62,149 nucleotides of DNA, from the NCBI GenBank assembly GCA_934401755.1, contig CAKRSU010000009.1:1-62149 (forward strand). The letters run 5' to 3'. The DNA is from an uncultured Oxalobacter sp. Lineage in GTDB: Bacteria > Pseudomonadota > Gammaproteobacteria > Burkholderiales > Burkholderiaceae_D. Position 1 is the stretch's first letter. Every line of letters starts with the position of its first letter. The notes under the pieces were generated by a model. It did not search any database, was not told the DNA's origin, and was given only the letters and a program-made list of their open reading frames with translations. The position numbers were made by a program, and so were the translations under genes. Shown here piece after piece: positions 1 through 9,734 of the stretch.

Positions 1-161
1 CTTTGGTTCACCATCGGAACAGTTAAAAATATTGCGAAAATGGTGTGGTGTTTAAGACTTATCTAATACAGCCCCTTCTTTAATCTTTTATCAAATGCTT
101 GCAGTGATTAGTACGGCACGATTATTATTCCGAAGTAATTGATTTTTTCAAGGCTTAGATC

Positions 162-662
162 ATGCATAAAAAACTGGCATTTCTTCTTGTTGCAGCAAGT
201 ATTATGCTTCCTGCAACCTTCATCACAACACAAGCAGCTCCAATTAAAGCATCCCGAATTCATAAATCCCGCATCAAGAAAACAAAAAGCGTTGATACTC
301 CTGCAAAAATATCAACCTCTGGGATGTATGCCGATAAATACTACTGTGAAATGGGCAAAAATTTTACACTTTACCGCTACCCTGATAATAAAGATTCTGT
401 CATTCTTGATTGGGCCGGAACTAAACGCCCCATGTATAAAAAAGAATCGGTTACCCATGCAGAACGTTATGAAACAACGGCTAAATTGACCTTTATCGGT
501 GCAGCCAATCTGACACAATTAATTGACTTTAAAGCGGGCAAACCTGTTTTGACAGAATGTCGAAACAATGAACAGATGAAAATTCAAGCAGAAATGAATA
601 AAAAGAAAGCAATTAATCAAACTGCTAAGAAAAACAAGAATGTCTTTAAGACATCGATTTAA
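162..662 (+). CDS. Secreted small protein with MliC-like (lysozyme inhibitor) domain
   Basis: Encodes 166 residues. It starts with an N-terminal signal peptide (MHKK, then a hydrophobic stretch ending near TQAAP at about residue 26), followed by a basic linker. Residues about 60-133 contain YYCEMGK, VILDWAG, ERYE, KLTFIG and KPVLTEC. The order (Y-x-C, V-x-L-x-W, R-Y, a hydrophobic strand, then a C-terminal Cys) resembles the MliC/PliC fold that inhibits c-type lysozyme. The two cysteines could form the family's disulphide. No lipobox is visible, so the protein is probably soluble in the periplasm. The tail is Lys/Asn-rich. A weak AAGG ribosome site lies 8 nt upstream of ATG. The family call rests on pattern resemblance only. 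Confidence 0.6.
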   Translation: MHKKLAFLLVAASIMLPATFITTQAAPIKASRIHKSRIKKTKSVDTPAKISTSGMYADKYYCEMGKNFTLYRYPDNKDSVILDWAGTKRPMYKKESVTHAERYETTAKLTFIGAANLTQLIDFKAGKPVLTECRNNEQMKIQAEMNKKKAINQTAKKNKNVFKTSI

Positions 663-681
663 ACCATTCTCTAATACTTAA

Positions 682-714
682 TTTGCAGAAAATACGGCAT
701 ATATTTTCTGCAAA
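682..714 (+). promoter_or_regulatory. Perfect 13-bp hairpin abutting the acnA ribosome site
   Basis: TTTGCAGAAAATA (682-694) and its exact reverse complement TATTTTCTGCAAA (702-714) enclose a 7-nt loop. The right arm runs directly into the acnA Shine-Dalgarno AAAGGAGG (713-720). There is no T-tract after the stem on the plus strand, so it does not look like a terminator of the upstream gene. It could control acnA translation or mRNA stability. Confidence 0.6.
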
Positions 715-724
715 AGGAGGCTTT

Positions 725-3448
725 ATGTCTGACTTTGTTAAAAATACTTTTAAATCATTCCCAATTTCCAACAAAAAGGAAGGTAAATACTATTCGATCC
801 CAGAATTAGGGAAAGAATTAGGAATTGATGTTTCCCGTCTACCTGTTTCGATCCGGATTGTACTGGAGTCCGTCTTACGTAATTGTGATGGGAAAAAAAT
901 TACCGCTGAGCATGTTCGTCAATTAGCTAATTGGAAACCCAATGAAGAACGTGTCCATGAAATTCCTTTCGTTGTTTCTCGTGTTGTGCTTCAAGATTTT
1001 ACAGGAGTTCCTTTATTAGTTGATCTTGCAGCCATGCGCAATGTTGCGGCACGTACTGGGAAAGATCCTAAAAAAATCGAGCCATTAGTCCCCGTTGATT
1101 TAGTGGTTGACCATTCTGTTCAAATTGACTATTTCCGTCGTTCCGATGCGGTTGATTTAAATATGAAATTAGAATTTTCCCGCAATAAAGAACGCTACCA
1201 ATTTATGAAATGGGGAATGCAAGCCTTTGATACCTTTGGCGTTGTTCCTCCTGGATTTGGCATCATCCATCAAGTCAATATGGAATATCTCGCTCGAGGT
1301 GTTCATCGAAAATCGGATACAGCATCGGGTGATATTTACTATCCCGACACTTTAGTGGGAACCGATTCTCATACAACCATGATTAACGGTATTGGTGTTG
1401 TCGGTTGGGGCGTTGGTGGCATTGAAGCTGAAGCGGGTATGTTAGGGCAACCTGTCTATTTCCTCACACCTGATGTTATCGGTATGCATTTAACGGGAAG
1501 TTTACCTGAAGGTTGTACCGCAACAGATTTGGTTCTCACCATTACCGAAATTTTACGCAAAGAAAAAGTTGTTGGTAAATTTGTGGAATTCTTTGGAGAA
1601 GGTGCAGCTTCTCTTTCTGCAACAGATCGTGCCACCATTTCAAATATGGCGCCAGAATATGGGGCTACAATCGGATTTTTCCCGGTAGATGATGCCACTA
1701 TCAATTTCTTAAAAAATACGGGTAGAACGGATGATGAAATTGATGCATTAGCGGCTTACTTTAAAGCTCAAGAATTCTACGGTATCCCGAAAGCCGGTCA
1801 AATCGATTACACACGTATTGTTAATCTTGACTTGGGGACTGTTACCGCTTCTGTTGCTGGTCCAAGACGTCCTCAAGATCGTATTGAATTGGGCAATCTT
1901 AAAAAACGATTTACTGAACTTTTTAGTTCCCCTGTTGCTAACGGTGGATTTAATAAAGATCCCAAAGAATTATCGACAATTTACAAAACAGCTGACGGTA
2001 ATCCGTTAAAAAATGGGGATATTGCTATTGCTGCCATTACTTCATGCACCAATACCAGCAATCCCGCTGTTTTACTCGCCGCAGGTTTATTAGCCAAAAA
2101 AGCCGTTGAAGCTGGATTAGAAGTCTCTCCTACAATTAAAACATCTCTTGCCCCAGGATCTCGTATCGTCACTGGCTACCTGAAAAAAGCGGGATTACTG
2201 CCTTATCTAGAAAAACTGGGATTTAATGTTGCGGCTTACGGTTGCACAACCTGTATTGGAAATGCAGGCGATTTAACTCCGGCAATGAACGACGCCATTA
2301 TCAAAAATGACGTCGTTGTTGCGGCTGTTTTATCGGGTAACCGTAATTTCGAAGCACGTATTCATGCAAATATTCGAGCTAATTTCTTAGCATCCCCTCC
2401 ACTTGTTGTTGCTTATGCCATTGCAGGAAATGTGACTCGAGATCTTACAACTGAACCTCTAGGCAAAGGCACAAACGGTAAAGATGTTTACTTGAAAGAT
2501 ATTTGGCCATCATCTCATGAAGTCGCTGAACTCGTTGCATTAGCATTGGATGCAGAATCTTTCAAAGCCAACTATAGCAATATTAAAAACGCCCCTGGAG
2601 AACTCTGGCAATCCATTTCTGGTTTTGCAACAGGAGAAGTTTACAATTGGCCTGAATCGACTTACATTGCGGAACCCCCTTATTTCGATGGTTTCACAAT
2701 GGAACCTATGTTTAACACGGGTAATATAATTGGCGCACGTCCTTTAGCGATTTTTGGAGATTCTGTAACCACTGACCATATTTCCCCAGCGGGTTCCATT
2801 CAAGAAGCAAGTCCTGCTGGACAATGGTTACTGTCACATGGCATCACAAAACAGAATTTCAATTCATTTGGTTCTCGAAGAGGGAATCATGAAGTCATGA
2901 TGCGCGGAACATTTGGCAATGTTCGCATTAAAAATTTGATGTTACCACTCATGGAAAATGGTAATCGTCGTGAAGGTGGATACACTTTGTATCAGCCAAC
3001 CGGTGAAGAAATGCCAATTTTTGATGCGGCAATGAAATATCAGCAAACAAAAACGCCAGCTATTATTATCAGTGGAGAAGAATATGGCACAGGATCTTCT
3101 CGCGATTGGGCAGCAAAAGGTACTCAACTTTTAGGGGTAAAAGCCGTTATTGCTCGCTCTTTTGAACGGATTCACCGATCCAATCTGATTGGTATGGCTG
3201 TTTTGCCATTACAATTTATGGGTAATGATAGTGCTCAATCCTTAGGTCTAACTGGAAAAGAAACATTTGATCTGAAAGGATTGGATCATATTCATCCTCA
3301 GCAAAAAGCGCAATTGGTCATCCACTATGATAATGGCACCGAACGGACCATTGATGTATTGCTACGTATTGATACCCCAATTGAAGTCGATTACTTCCAA
3401 CATGGGGGTATTCTGCCTTACGTATTAAGACAGTTGTTATCTGCGTAA
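725..3448 (+). CDS. acnA: Aconitate hydratase AcnA
   Basis: Converts citrate to isocitrate in the TCA cycle using a [4Fe-4S] cluster. The 907-residue length fits the AcnA/IRP family (about 890). Cluster ligands are visible as C441 (in SCTNTSNP) and C507/C510 (in GCTTCIGN). Substrate-site motifs include [19 protein letters not shown] and, in the C-terminal swivel domain, [17 protein letters not shown]. The start at 725 is chosen because AAAGGAGG lies 4 nt upstream and the protein then begins [12 protein letters not shown]; a TTG further upstream at 683 lies in the leader hairpin. The gene is monocistronic: a strong terminator follows, and the next gene is on the other strand. AcnA proteins also bind mRNA when iron is scarce, which makes the leader hairpin worth noting. 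Confidence 0.97.
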   Translation: MSDFVKNTFKSFPISNKKEGKYYSIPELGKELGIDVSRLPVSIRIVLESVLRNCDGKKITAEHVRQLANWKPNEERVHEIPFVVSRVVLQDFTGVPLLVDLAAMRNVAARTGKDPKKIEPLVPVDLVVDHSVQIDYFRRSDAVDLNMKLEFSRNKERYQFMKWGMQAFDTFGVVPPGFGIIHQVNMEYLARGVHRKSDTASGDIYYPDTLVGTDSHTTMINGIGVVGWGVGGIEAEAGMLGQPVYFLTPDVIGMHLTGSLPEGCTATDLVLTITEILRKEKVVGKFVEFFGEGAASLSATDRATISNMAPEYGATIGFFPVDDATINFLKNTGRTDDEIDALAAYFKAQEFYGIPKAGQIDYTRIVNLDLGTVTASVAGPRRPQDRIELGNLKKRFTELFSSPVANGGFNKDPKELSTIYKTADGNPLKNGDIAIAAITSCTNTSNPAVLLAAGLLAKKAVEAGLEVSPTIKTSLAPGSRIVTGYLKKAGLLPYLEKLGFNVAAYGCTTCIGNAGDLTPAMNDAIIKNDVVVAAVLSGNRNFEARIHANIRANFLASPPLVVAYAIAGNVTRDLTTEPLGKGTNGKDVYLKDIWPSSHEVAELVALALDAESFKANYSNIKNAPGELWQSISGFATGEVYNWPESTYIAEPPYFDGFTMEPMFNTGNIIGARPLAIFGDSVTTDHISPAGSIQEASPAGQWLLSHGITKQNFNSFGSRRGNHEVMMRGTFGNVRIKNLMLPLMENGNRREGGYTLYQPTGEEMPIFDAAMKYQQTKTPAIIISGEEYGTGSSRDWAAKGTQLLGVKAVIARSFERIHRSNLIGMAVLPLQFMGNDSAQSLGLTGKETFDLKGLDHIHPQQKAQLVIHYDNGTERTIDVLLRIDTPIEVDYFQHGGILPYVLRQLLSA

Positions 3449-3522
3449 TATCAAAATACCTATAATTTTCAAAAGAAAAACTATTTTTTTCTAATTAAGA
3501 AACATTAATTTCTTAAATTTAG

Positions 3523-3556
3523 CCCCTTTAAGTAAACTCGTGCTTAAAGGGGTTTT
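3523..3556 (+). terminator. Rho-independent terminator of acnA
   Basis: The 10-bp stem CCCCTTTAAG / CTTAAAGGGG with a 10-nt loop is followed by TTTT. It sits between the ends of acnA and the convergent DUF4116 gene and may act on both strands. Confidence 0.8.
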
Positions 3557-3604
3557 CAATGGACAAAAACACTACTTACGAGACTAAACCAAAAAGTACG
3601 GCTT

Positions 3605-5497
3605 TCAATTCCTATTCTTTTTGGTCAAAGGCTTCGAAGCAATATCACAGATTTCCTTTGTTTTAAAAGGATCCGGAATATACCTGAGCGCTTCACGATC
3701 GTTTCGGATCGCAACTAAACAAAGTTCTGTCGTGACCAAAGATTTCGGCACATATTTCAGTGCACTCCCTTTACTTCGAACAGCCGCTAAGCAAAGCTCT
3801 TCTGTGATTAATGATTCTGGAACATATTGCAATGCATTCCCATTACTTTGAACAGCAACCTGGCAAAGCTCCATGGTTTTCAGTGCAAGCGGAACGACTC
3901 GCAATACACGCCCCTTACTTTTAACTGCAGCAAAACAAAGTTCTCTTGACATTTGAGAGGGGAGAATATCACACAATGCATTGCCATTACTCTTGACGGC
4001 AGCCAGACAAATTTCAGCAGTTCTCAAAGACTGAGGAATATAATCTAATACACATCCATTATTTTTAACGGCGGCCAAATAAAGCTTTTTTGTCTTTAAT
4101 GAATGAGGGACATATTCTAAGGCCTCCCCATCATTTTTGACAGCCGCCAAACAAAGTGCCTTTGTTTTTAATGAATCAGGAACATCGTCCAATATCAGTC
4201 CATTTTTTTGAACAGCTGAAAAATAAAACGACTTCGTCTTCAAATTATCCGGAACATATTTTATTGCCCATGTATTTTCTTTTAATGCAGCCAAGCAGAT
4301 TTTAGTAGTCCTCAAAGCTTCAGGAACATACTTTAAGGCATACTCATTATTTTTAACCGCAGCCAAACAAAGTTTTTTGGTCTTTAATGATTGAGGAACA
4401 TATTCTAAGGCCCCTCCATTATTTTTGACAGCAAGCCAACAAAGCGCCTTTGTTTTTAATGAATCAGGAACATATTTTAATGTACGTCCTTTACTTTTAA
4501 CTGCTGCAAAATAAAATTTTTTAGTCTTTAATGATTGAGGAATACCATAAAGATCCTCAAAAATACCGCTTTTAAGAGCAGCAAAACAAACTTTCTTTGT
4601 CTTTAAAGCATCTGGAATATCTCCCCATAAAATCCCTCTTCCATTTTTAATCGCAGTTAAACAAAGCTTTTCTGTGATTAATGACTTAGGAACATCACTC
4701 AAAAATCCACCATTTTTCTGAACTGCTGCAAAATAAAAGGATTTCGTTTTCAGATGATCGGGAATATATCTCATTGCACCAAACTTGAGTGCAGAAAGAC
4801 AAAGTTCGGTAGTTTTTAAACTATTTGGTATATATCTCAGCACATATCTATAACAATTATCGTAATGCCTTCTTCGTCCACCTTTTATGGCAGCCAAACA
4901 AATTTCTTCTGTTCTTAATGCATCAGGAACATATCGCAATGCATATCGATCACTTTGAACAGCAGCCAAACAAATTTCCTTTGTTTTTAATTGATCAGGA
5001 ACAAAGAGTAATGCTGTTGTGCTTCTATACTCTACCCAATATAGTTCATTCCCAGGAATTTCACTGCAATTTTCTTGAACAGCAGCCAGACAAATATCTT
5101 TCGTCTTCAACGCATCTGGCACATATTCCAGCGCTTCTCCAAAATTACGAACAGCAGCCAAACAAATTTCTTCTGTTCTTAAGGCATCAGGGACATATTG
5201 CAATACATATCCTCTGCTTTGAACCGCAGCCAGGCAAATTTCTTTTGTTTTTAATGCGTCTGGTACATATTCCAATGCTTCCCCATCATTTTGAACAGCA
5301 ACCAAACAAAGCTCTTGTGTTTTCAATGCATCCGGAACAAATTCCAATGCCTCTCTAGCATGGACAGCAATCAAACAAAGCTCTATAGTCATCAAACTAT
5401 CTGGGACAGATTCTAAATTTCTCCAATCGTCTTGAACCTTTTCGAGACATTCTTCATACGTCCACTTAGTTTCCAATTGATCATCTAAATTACCCAT
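3605..5497 (-). CDS. DUF4116 tandem-repeat protein (25 units)
   Basis: Encodes 630 residues made almost entirely of about 25 tandem units of 23-24 residues, with the pattern (E/K)xCLAAVxxxGxALxYVPxxLKT. This is the DUF4116 repeat, whose function is unknown. Each unit carries LCLAAV-type and YVPDALKT-type halves, suggesting a curved all-helical solenoid for protein binding. A few units have insertions (for example near residues 125-145 and 185-200). There is no signal peptide or membrane segment, so it is probably cytoplasmic. GGAGAG lies 4 nt upstream of ATG. A second protein of the same kind is encoded at 51515-53677, and both genes share a conserved upstream element that also precedes the McrBC operon. 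The gene stands alone between acnA and a Sel1-repeat gene. No biochemical role can be assigned. Confidence 0.88.
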   Translation of the reverse strand: MGNLDDQLETKWTYEECLEKVQDDWRNLESVPDSLMTIELCLIAVHAREALEFVPDALKTQELCLVAVQNDGEALEYVPDALKTKEICLAAVQSRGYVLQYVPDALRTEEICLAAVRNFGEALEYVPDALKTKDICLAAVQENCSEIPGNELYWVEYRSTTALLFVPDQLKTKEICLAAVQSDRYALRYVPDALRTEEICLAAIKGGRRRHYDNCYRYVLRYIPNSLKTTELCLSALKFGAMRYIPDHLKTKSFYFAAVQKNGGFLSDVPKSLITEKLCLTAIKNGRGILWGDIPDALKTKKVCFAALKSGIFEDLYGIPQSLKTKKFYFAAVKSKGRTLKYVPDSLKTKALCWLAVKNNGGALEYVPQSLKTKKLCLAAVKNNEYALKYVPEALRTTKICLAALKENTWAIKYVPDNLKTKSFYFSAVQKNGLILDDVPDSLKTKALCLAAVKNDGEALEYVPHSLKTKKLYLAAVKNNGCVLDYIPQSLRTAEICLAAVKSNGNALCDILPSQMSRELCFAAVKSKGRVLRVVPLALKTMELCQVAVQSNGNALQYVPESLITEELCLAAVRSKGSALKYVPKSLVTTELCLVAIRNDREALRYIPDPFKTKEICDIASKPLTKKNRN

Positions 5498-5568
5498 AAT
5501 CTCTCCAATAATAAATGTATTTCAATTGATTAACACCCGAATCAATTAGCATACAAGTATTATCACAA

Positions 5569-5609
5569 TTAATATGTCATATTGTGTCGCACTAAAACAT
5601 TAAATAACC
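5569..5609 (-). promoter_or_regulatory. Shared upstream element, copy A (DUF4116 gene)
   Basis: Plus-strand core GTCATATTGTGTCGCA with flank TTAATAT before it and an AT-rich CTAAAACATTAAATAACC tail. It lies 72 nt upstream of the DUF4116 start at 5497. It matches 19 of 24 positions with the element upstream of the second DUF4116 gene and 20 of 24 with the one upstream of the Mcr operon, always in the same orientation relative to the gene. It is a candidate operator or promoter. Confidence 0.65.
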
Positions 5610-5773
5610 TTTTGTTAAAAAATTGATTAACCAAGGAATAAACTTCATTACTCTGCAGATAAAATACGGCCGAAAAACCGTGAAATCAGCACAAAAGATC
5701 GATAGAAAACACTATTTTTCTTCTTACTTTTGTAATAAAGTGCTACTTATGTACTTATCCTAGGAACAGCATT

Positions 5774-6646
5774 ATGAAATACTTCTTGCTTCGCAAATTG
5801 AAATTGTTTATTTCTATTAGTGTGCTTTGTATAACATCCTTTTCTATTTCCGCGATCGCTGATGATTTTGATGCTGCAATCGATATGTACAAAAATAATC
5901 AACAAACTGAAGCCATTAAACTCCTTCATAAACTCACCGATAATCATGATCCTCGTGCAGAATATGTATTGGGCATCCTCTATCAAAACGGTATTTCTAT
6001 TAGAACAGACCCAGAACTTGGCGTTCGTCTTATTACTGAAGCGGCAGGACATGGTTTAGCTCGCGCTCAAAATTATCTGGGAACCTTATACTATGAAGGA
6101 GTCGCTGTTAAAAAAGATGACAAAGCCGCTTTTCATTGGTATGAAAAAGCAGCTAAGCAACAAGATCCTGATGCAGAATATAATCTTAGTGTCCTCTATG
6201 CCTATGGAGATGGGGTCAAACAAGATTATCCGACTGCCGTTACTTGGTTACGAAAAGCGGCCATGCAAAAAGTACCAGATGCTGAATATGCATTAGGACT
6301 TGTCTATGAATTAGGACTTGGGGTTGAACCTAACCCAAAACAGGCCGTTTATTGGTACGGAAAAGCTGGTAAACATGGTTATGGCCGAGCAGAAAACAAA
6401 ATCGGTGCGCTCTATACAAAAGGAAATGTTATCAACAAAGATACATCAAAAGCATTTCTTTGGTTTGCTAGAGCAGCCGGAAAAGGCTATGACAAAGCAC
6501 AATACAATCTTGGCGTTATGTATGAAAAAGGGATCGGCGTTGAAGCGAATCGAAAAACAGCCATTGAATGGTTTATGAAATCCGCATCACAAGGAAATCC
6601 TGACGCTAAAAAAAAACTTAAAACATTAGGCGTTAAAGCCGGATGA
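5774..6646 (+). CDS. Secreted Sel1-repeat (SLR/TPR-like) protein
   Basis: Encodes 290 residues. A signal peptide (residues 1 to about 30: basic MKYFLLRKLK, hydrophobic core, cleavage near AIADD) is followed by six Sel1-like repeats of 36 residues, with motifs such as AEYxLGxLYxxGxGVxxDxxxAxxWYxKAA. Such proteins act as helical scaffolds, often in the periplasm, in envelope or host-interaction roles; the specific partner is unknown. AGGAA lies upstream of ATG. The gene is divergent from the DUF4116 gene and shares its 276-bp intergenic region. The last unit is truncated (NPDAKKKLKTLG). The fold is certain, the function open. Confidence 0.85.
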   Translation: MKYFLLRKLKLFISISVLCITSFSISAIADDFDAAIDMYKNNQQTEAIKLLHKLTDNHDPRAEYVLGILYQNGISIRTDPELGVRLITEAAGHGLARAQNYLGTLYYEGVAVKKDDKAAFHWYEKAAKQQDPDAEYNLSVLYAYGDGVKQDYPTAVTWLRKAAMQKVPDAEYALGLVYELGLGVEPNPKQAVYWYGKAGKHGYGRAENKIGALYTKGNVINKDTSKAFLWFARAAGKGYDKAQYNLGVMYEKGIGVEANRKTAIEWFMKSASQGNPDAKKKLKTLGVKAG

Positions 6647-6687
6647 ATGTCTTCTAATCTTTTAACATAAAGACATTATTATTTTAG
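6646..6687 (+). terminator. Possible terminator after the Sel1 gene
   Basis: AATGTCTT (6646-6653) and AAGACATT (6670-6677) form an 8-bp stem with a 16-nt loop, followed by the T-rich stretch ATTATTTTA. The stem is AT-rich, so the call is tentative. Confidence 0.4.
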
Positions 6688-6872
6688 GTTTTACCTAATC
6701 TCATATTAGGGTAGAATTAAAGGTTTGCGTATACAGTTTTCTGTTGTTAGCAACAAGCGCTTTTATGGATCAATAAGCTCATAAGCTCTTTCAATTGGGA
6801 ATACCCATTGATAATGACTATGGATAATCATTCATAGCAATGTGATCCATCATCATAACAGGTCATTTAAAA

Positions 6873-9728
6873 ATGAATAATACTGAACATCAGTCCTCTT
6901 TACAGGATTCTCCTGAAAGAGAAGACATCCGAATGCTAGGACGCTTACTCGGCGATGTTATCCGAGAACAAGAAGGTGAAGACGTCTATAATCTCGTCGA
7001 ACAAGTGAGACGAACTGCCGTGAGTTTAAGACGTAAACCCAATCCTGTCGCATCTGACACCTTAAAAAATATGCTCAAGTATCTTGGGCGCAATCATGCT
7101 ATTTCAGTTGTTCGGGCTTTTTCCTATTTTTCTCATCTTGCCAATATCGCCGTTGATAAACATGATAATTTAGCTTACCGAAATGGCAGAATTGCAGGAG
7201 ATCCCCCGCCAAAAGGCAGCATGGCTTATGTGTTAGATTTACTCGATCAAGCAGGAGTATCTGGCATAGAAATCAAAAAAATGCTACAAAATCGTACATT
7301 TATTTGCCCAGTCCTAACAGCACATCCTACAGAAATCCAACGTAAGAGTACCCTAGATAAAGAACGAGCAATTTCTCATTTATTGACGGAGCATGATGCG
7401 AATCTAACCCCAAAAGAACGCAAACAAAATCGAGAAATGCTAAAAGCCCATATCGCTTCTCTTTGGCAAACTCGTATGCTCCGTAATTCACGCTTATCCG
7501 TGGTTGATGAGATTGATAATGCCCTCTCTTATTATCAACTTACTTTTTTACGAGAATTACCAGCCCTATATCGTTCCATTCAAGAAGAAATTGAAGAACG
7601 CTATCCCGAAAAAGAAGATGGTGTTGCCTCTCCCGGTTCTGATGCTCGTTATTTACAAATGGGATGTTGGATTGGGGGAGATCGTGATGGAAATCCCAAT
7701 GTCAATGCCGATACTATGCTTCAGGCTTTAGAACGGCAATCTCATGTCATCATGGATTTTTACCTGCAAGAAGTGCATGAATTAGGTCGTGAATTGGCTG
7801 TTTCGGCCTTATTAAATCATGTCAGTCCTGACGTCATGAAATTGGCAGAGATGTCTTCTGACGATTCAGAACATCGTGTGGATGAGCCTTATCGCCGCGC
7901 ATTGATTTATATTTACAACCGTTTAGCAGCAACCGCTCGTCTTTTTGGAATGACCTCACTTCCCCGCGAAGAAGTCAGTGAAGATGAACCTTATGCGAAT
8001 TCTGAAGAATTTTCTGCAGACCTTAAAATTCTGGTTGATTCTTTAAATCAAAATTCAGGAAAACTCATTGCAAGTATTCGTCTTAATGCATTGAAAGCTG
8101 CCGCTGATATCTTCGGTTTTCATCTAGCTTCACTGGATATGCGTCAAAGTTCAGATGTTCATGAACGCGTATTAACCGAAATTTTTGCAACAGCCAAAGT
8201 CATTCCCAATTATTCCGCATTAACAGAAGCGGAAAAAATTACGCTTCTTACAGAAGAACTAAGTAAACCCCGACTTTTATATTCGCCGTTTGCCGAATAT
8301 TCCGCTGAAACGACTTCTGAATTGCGTATTTTGCGAACAGCTCGAGAAATTCGTGAAAAATATGGTCCTCGTGCGATCACCAATTACATTATTTCTCACA
8401 CAGAAACCGTCTCCGATATTCTTGAATTATTGCTTTTACAACGTGAAGGGGGACTATTACATCCTAAAAAATCAGATGCTTCTGGTACCATTTATGATTG
8501 GGATGATGCAGAACTTGATTTACATCCGATTCCTTTATTTGAAACGATCCCTGATCTTCGCCAATGCGATACGATCATGAGAACCGTACTGGATATTCCG
8601 TTTGTCCGGCAATTAATTCACAAACAAGGTGACTTACAAGAAATCATGCTGGGCTATTCTGATTCCAATAAAGACGGGGGATATACAACATCAAACTGGG
8701 AATTATACAAAGCAGAACGACAACTGGTTAAGTTATTCAAAGAACTGAAAATCACCTTGCGTTTATTCCATGGGCGAGGAGGTACCGTTGGCCGAGGTGG
8801 CGGTCCCACTTATGAAGCTATTCTGGCTCAGCCTCACGGAACAGTCAATGGTCAAATCAGATTGACTGAACAAGGGGAAATGATTGCTTCTAAATTTGCG
8901 GATCCTGAAATTGGTAATCGTAATCTAGAATTATTGGTTGCTTCGACACTAGAGGCTAGCCTGGTTCCTGATGATATGTCCCCTGAACATATCACTAAGA
9001 TCCAAGCCTTTGAAAATGCTTTTGAAGAAATCTCTTCTTTAGCTTACAAAGCTTACTGTAAGTTAGTCTATGATACCCCAGGGTTTACAGACTACTTTTT
9101 TGAATCAACACCGATTACTGAAATCGCAGCATTAAATATTGGATCTCGTCCTTCTTCTCGTAAAAAATCTCGAAAAATCGAAGATCTACGTGCCATTCCA
9201 TGGAGTTTTTCATGGGCACAGTGTCGTGTCCTATTACCTGGCTGGTATGGTTTTGGTTCCGCCATTACTCAATGGCTCAATGAAGCCGATGCCACAGTGA
9301 AAGCGAAAAAAATTGCATTACTCCAAAGCATGTACAAAGAATGGCCATTTTTTGAGTCCACATTATCGAATATGGATATGGTATTGGCCAAAACAGATTT
9401 AACGATTGCTTATAGCTATTCTGAACTCGTTAAAGATGCTAAATTACGAGAAACGGTATTCTCAGCGATTTGTGAAGAACACAAACGTACATTGAATAGC
9501 TTTGAAATCATTACGCATGAAAGAGAACGTCTTGTTAATAATCCTAATTTAGCCCGAGCATTAAAAGATCGTCTTGCTTACATTGATCCATTAAATCATT
9601 TGCAAGTTGAATTAATCAAACGCCATAGAAATCCAGATGGAAATCCGGAAAATATGGATGCTCGCGCAACCCGAGGCATTCACTTAACAATCAATGGTAT
9701 TTCAGCCGGTATGCGTAATACGGGTTAA
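6873..9728 (+). CDS. ppc: Phosphoenolpyruvate carboxylase
   Basis: Carboxylates PEP with bicarbonate to oxaloacetate, refilling the TCA cycle. The length of 951 residues is normal for a bacterial PEPC (about 880-950). Catalytic His151 lies in LTAHPTEIQRKS. Further signatures are GGDRDGNPNV (about 268-277), GYSDSNKDGGY around K600, and the glycine-rich catalytic loop FHGRGGTVGRGGG with R635. The protein ends in the family's MRNTG tail, which is part of the allosteric aspartate site region. No strong Shine-Dalgarno precedes the ATG. The crotonase gene follows within 6 nt and is probably co-transcribed. The 226-bp upstream region has a TCAATTGGG...CCCATTGA hairpin of unknown meaning. Confidence 0.97.
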   Translation: MNNTEHQSSLQDSPEREDIRMLGRLLGDVIREQEGEDVYNLVEQVRRTAVSLRRKPNPVASDTLKNMLKYLGRNHAISVVRAFSYFSHLANIAVDKHDNLAYRNGRIAGDPPPKGSMAYVLDLLDQAGVSGIEIKKMLQNRTFICPVLTAHPTEIQRKSTLDKERAISHLLTEHDANLTPKERKQNREMLKAHIASLWQTRMLRNSRLSVVDEIDNALSYYQLTFLRELPALYRSIQEEIEERYPEKEDGVASPGSDARYLQMGCWIGGDRDGNPNVNADTMLQALERQSHVIMDFYLQEVHELGRELAVSALLNHVSPDVMKLAEMSSDDSEHRVDEPYRRALIYIYNRLAATARLFGMTSLPREEVSEDEPYANSEEFSADLKILVDSLNQNSGKLIASIRLNALKAAADIFGFHLASLDMRQSSDVHERVLTEIFATAKVIPNYSALTEAEKITLLTEELSKPRLLYSPFAEYSAETTSELRILRTAREIREKYGPRAITNYIISHTETVSDILELLLLQREGGLLHPKKSDASGTIYDWDDAELDLHPIPLFETIPDLRQCDTIMRTVLDIPFVRQLIHKQGDLQEIMLGYSDSNKDGGYTTSNWELYKAERQLVKLFKELKITLRLFHGRGGTVGRGGGPTYEAILAQPHGTVNGQIRLTEQGEMIASKFADPEIGNRNLELLVASTLEASLVPDDMSPEHITKIQAFENAFEEISSLAYKAYCKLVYDTPGFTDYFFESTPITEIAALNIGSRPSSRKKSRKIEDLRAIPWSFSWAQCRVLLPGWYGFGSAITQWLNEADATVKAKKIALLQSMYKEWPFFESTLSNMDMVLAKTDLTIAYSYSELVKDAKLRETVFSAICEEHKRTLNSFEIITHERERLVNNPNLARALKDRLAYIDPLNHLQVELIKRHRNPDGNPENMDARATRGIHLTINGISAGMRNTG

Positions 9729-9734
9729 TTGAAA

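Noticed and set aside
682..714. acnA leader hairpin as a classical iron-responsive element
   Set aside because: The loop is CGGCATA and the stem has no bulged C at the expected place, so it does not match the CAGUGN-loop element.
4825..5358. Plus-strand 177-codon open frame inside the DUF4116 gene (and a similar one at 53110-53610)
   Set aside because: It is antisense to the repeat array and repeats in phase with it; it has no ribosome site and no recognisable protein features.
3605..5497. Regular 72-nt periodicity that could be mistaken for a CRISPR array or satellite
   Set aside because: The periodicity comes from 24-residue protein repeats in one long open frame with diverged units; there are no identical direct repeats with unique spacers.
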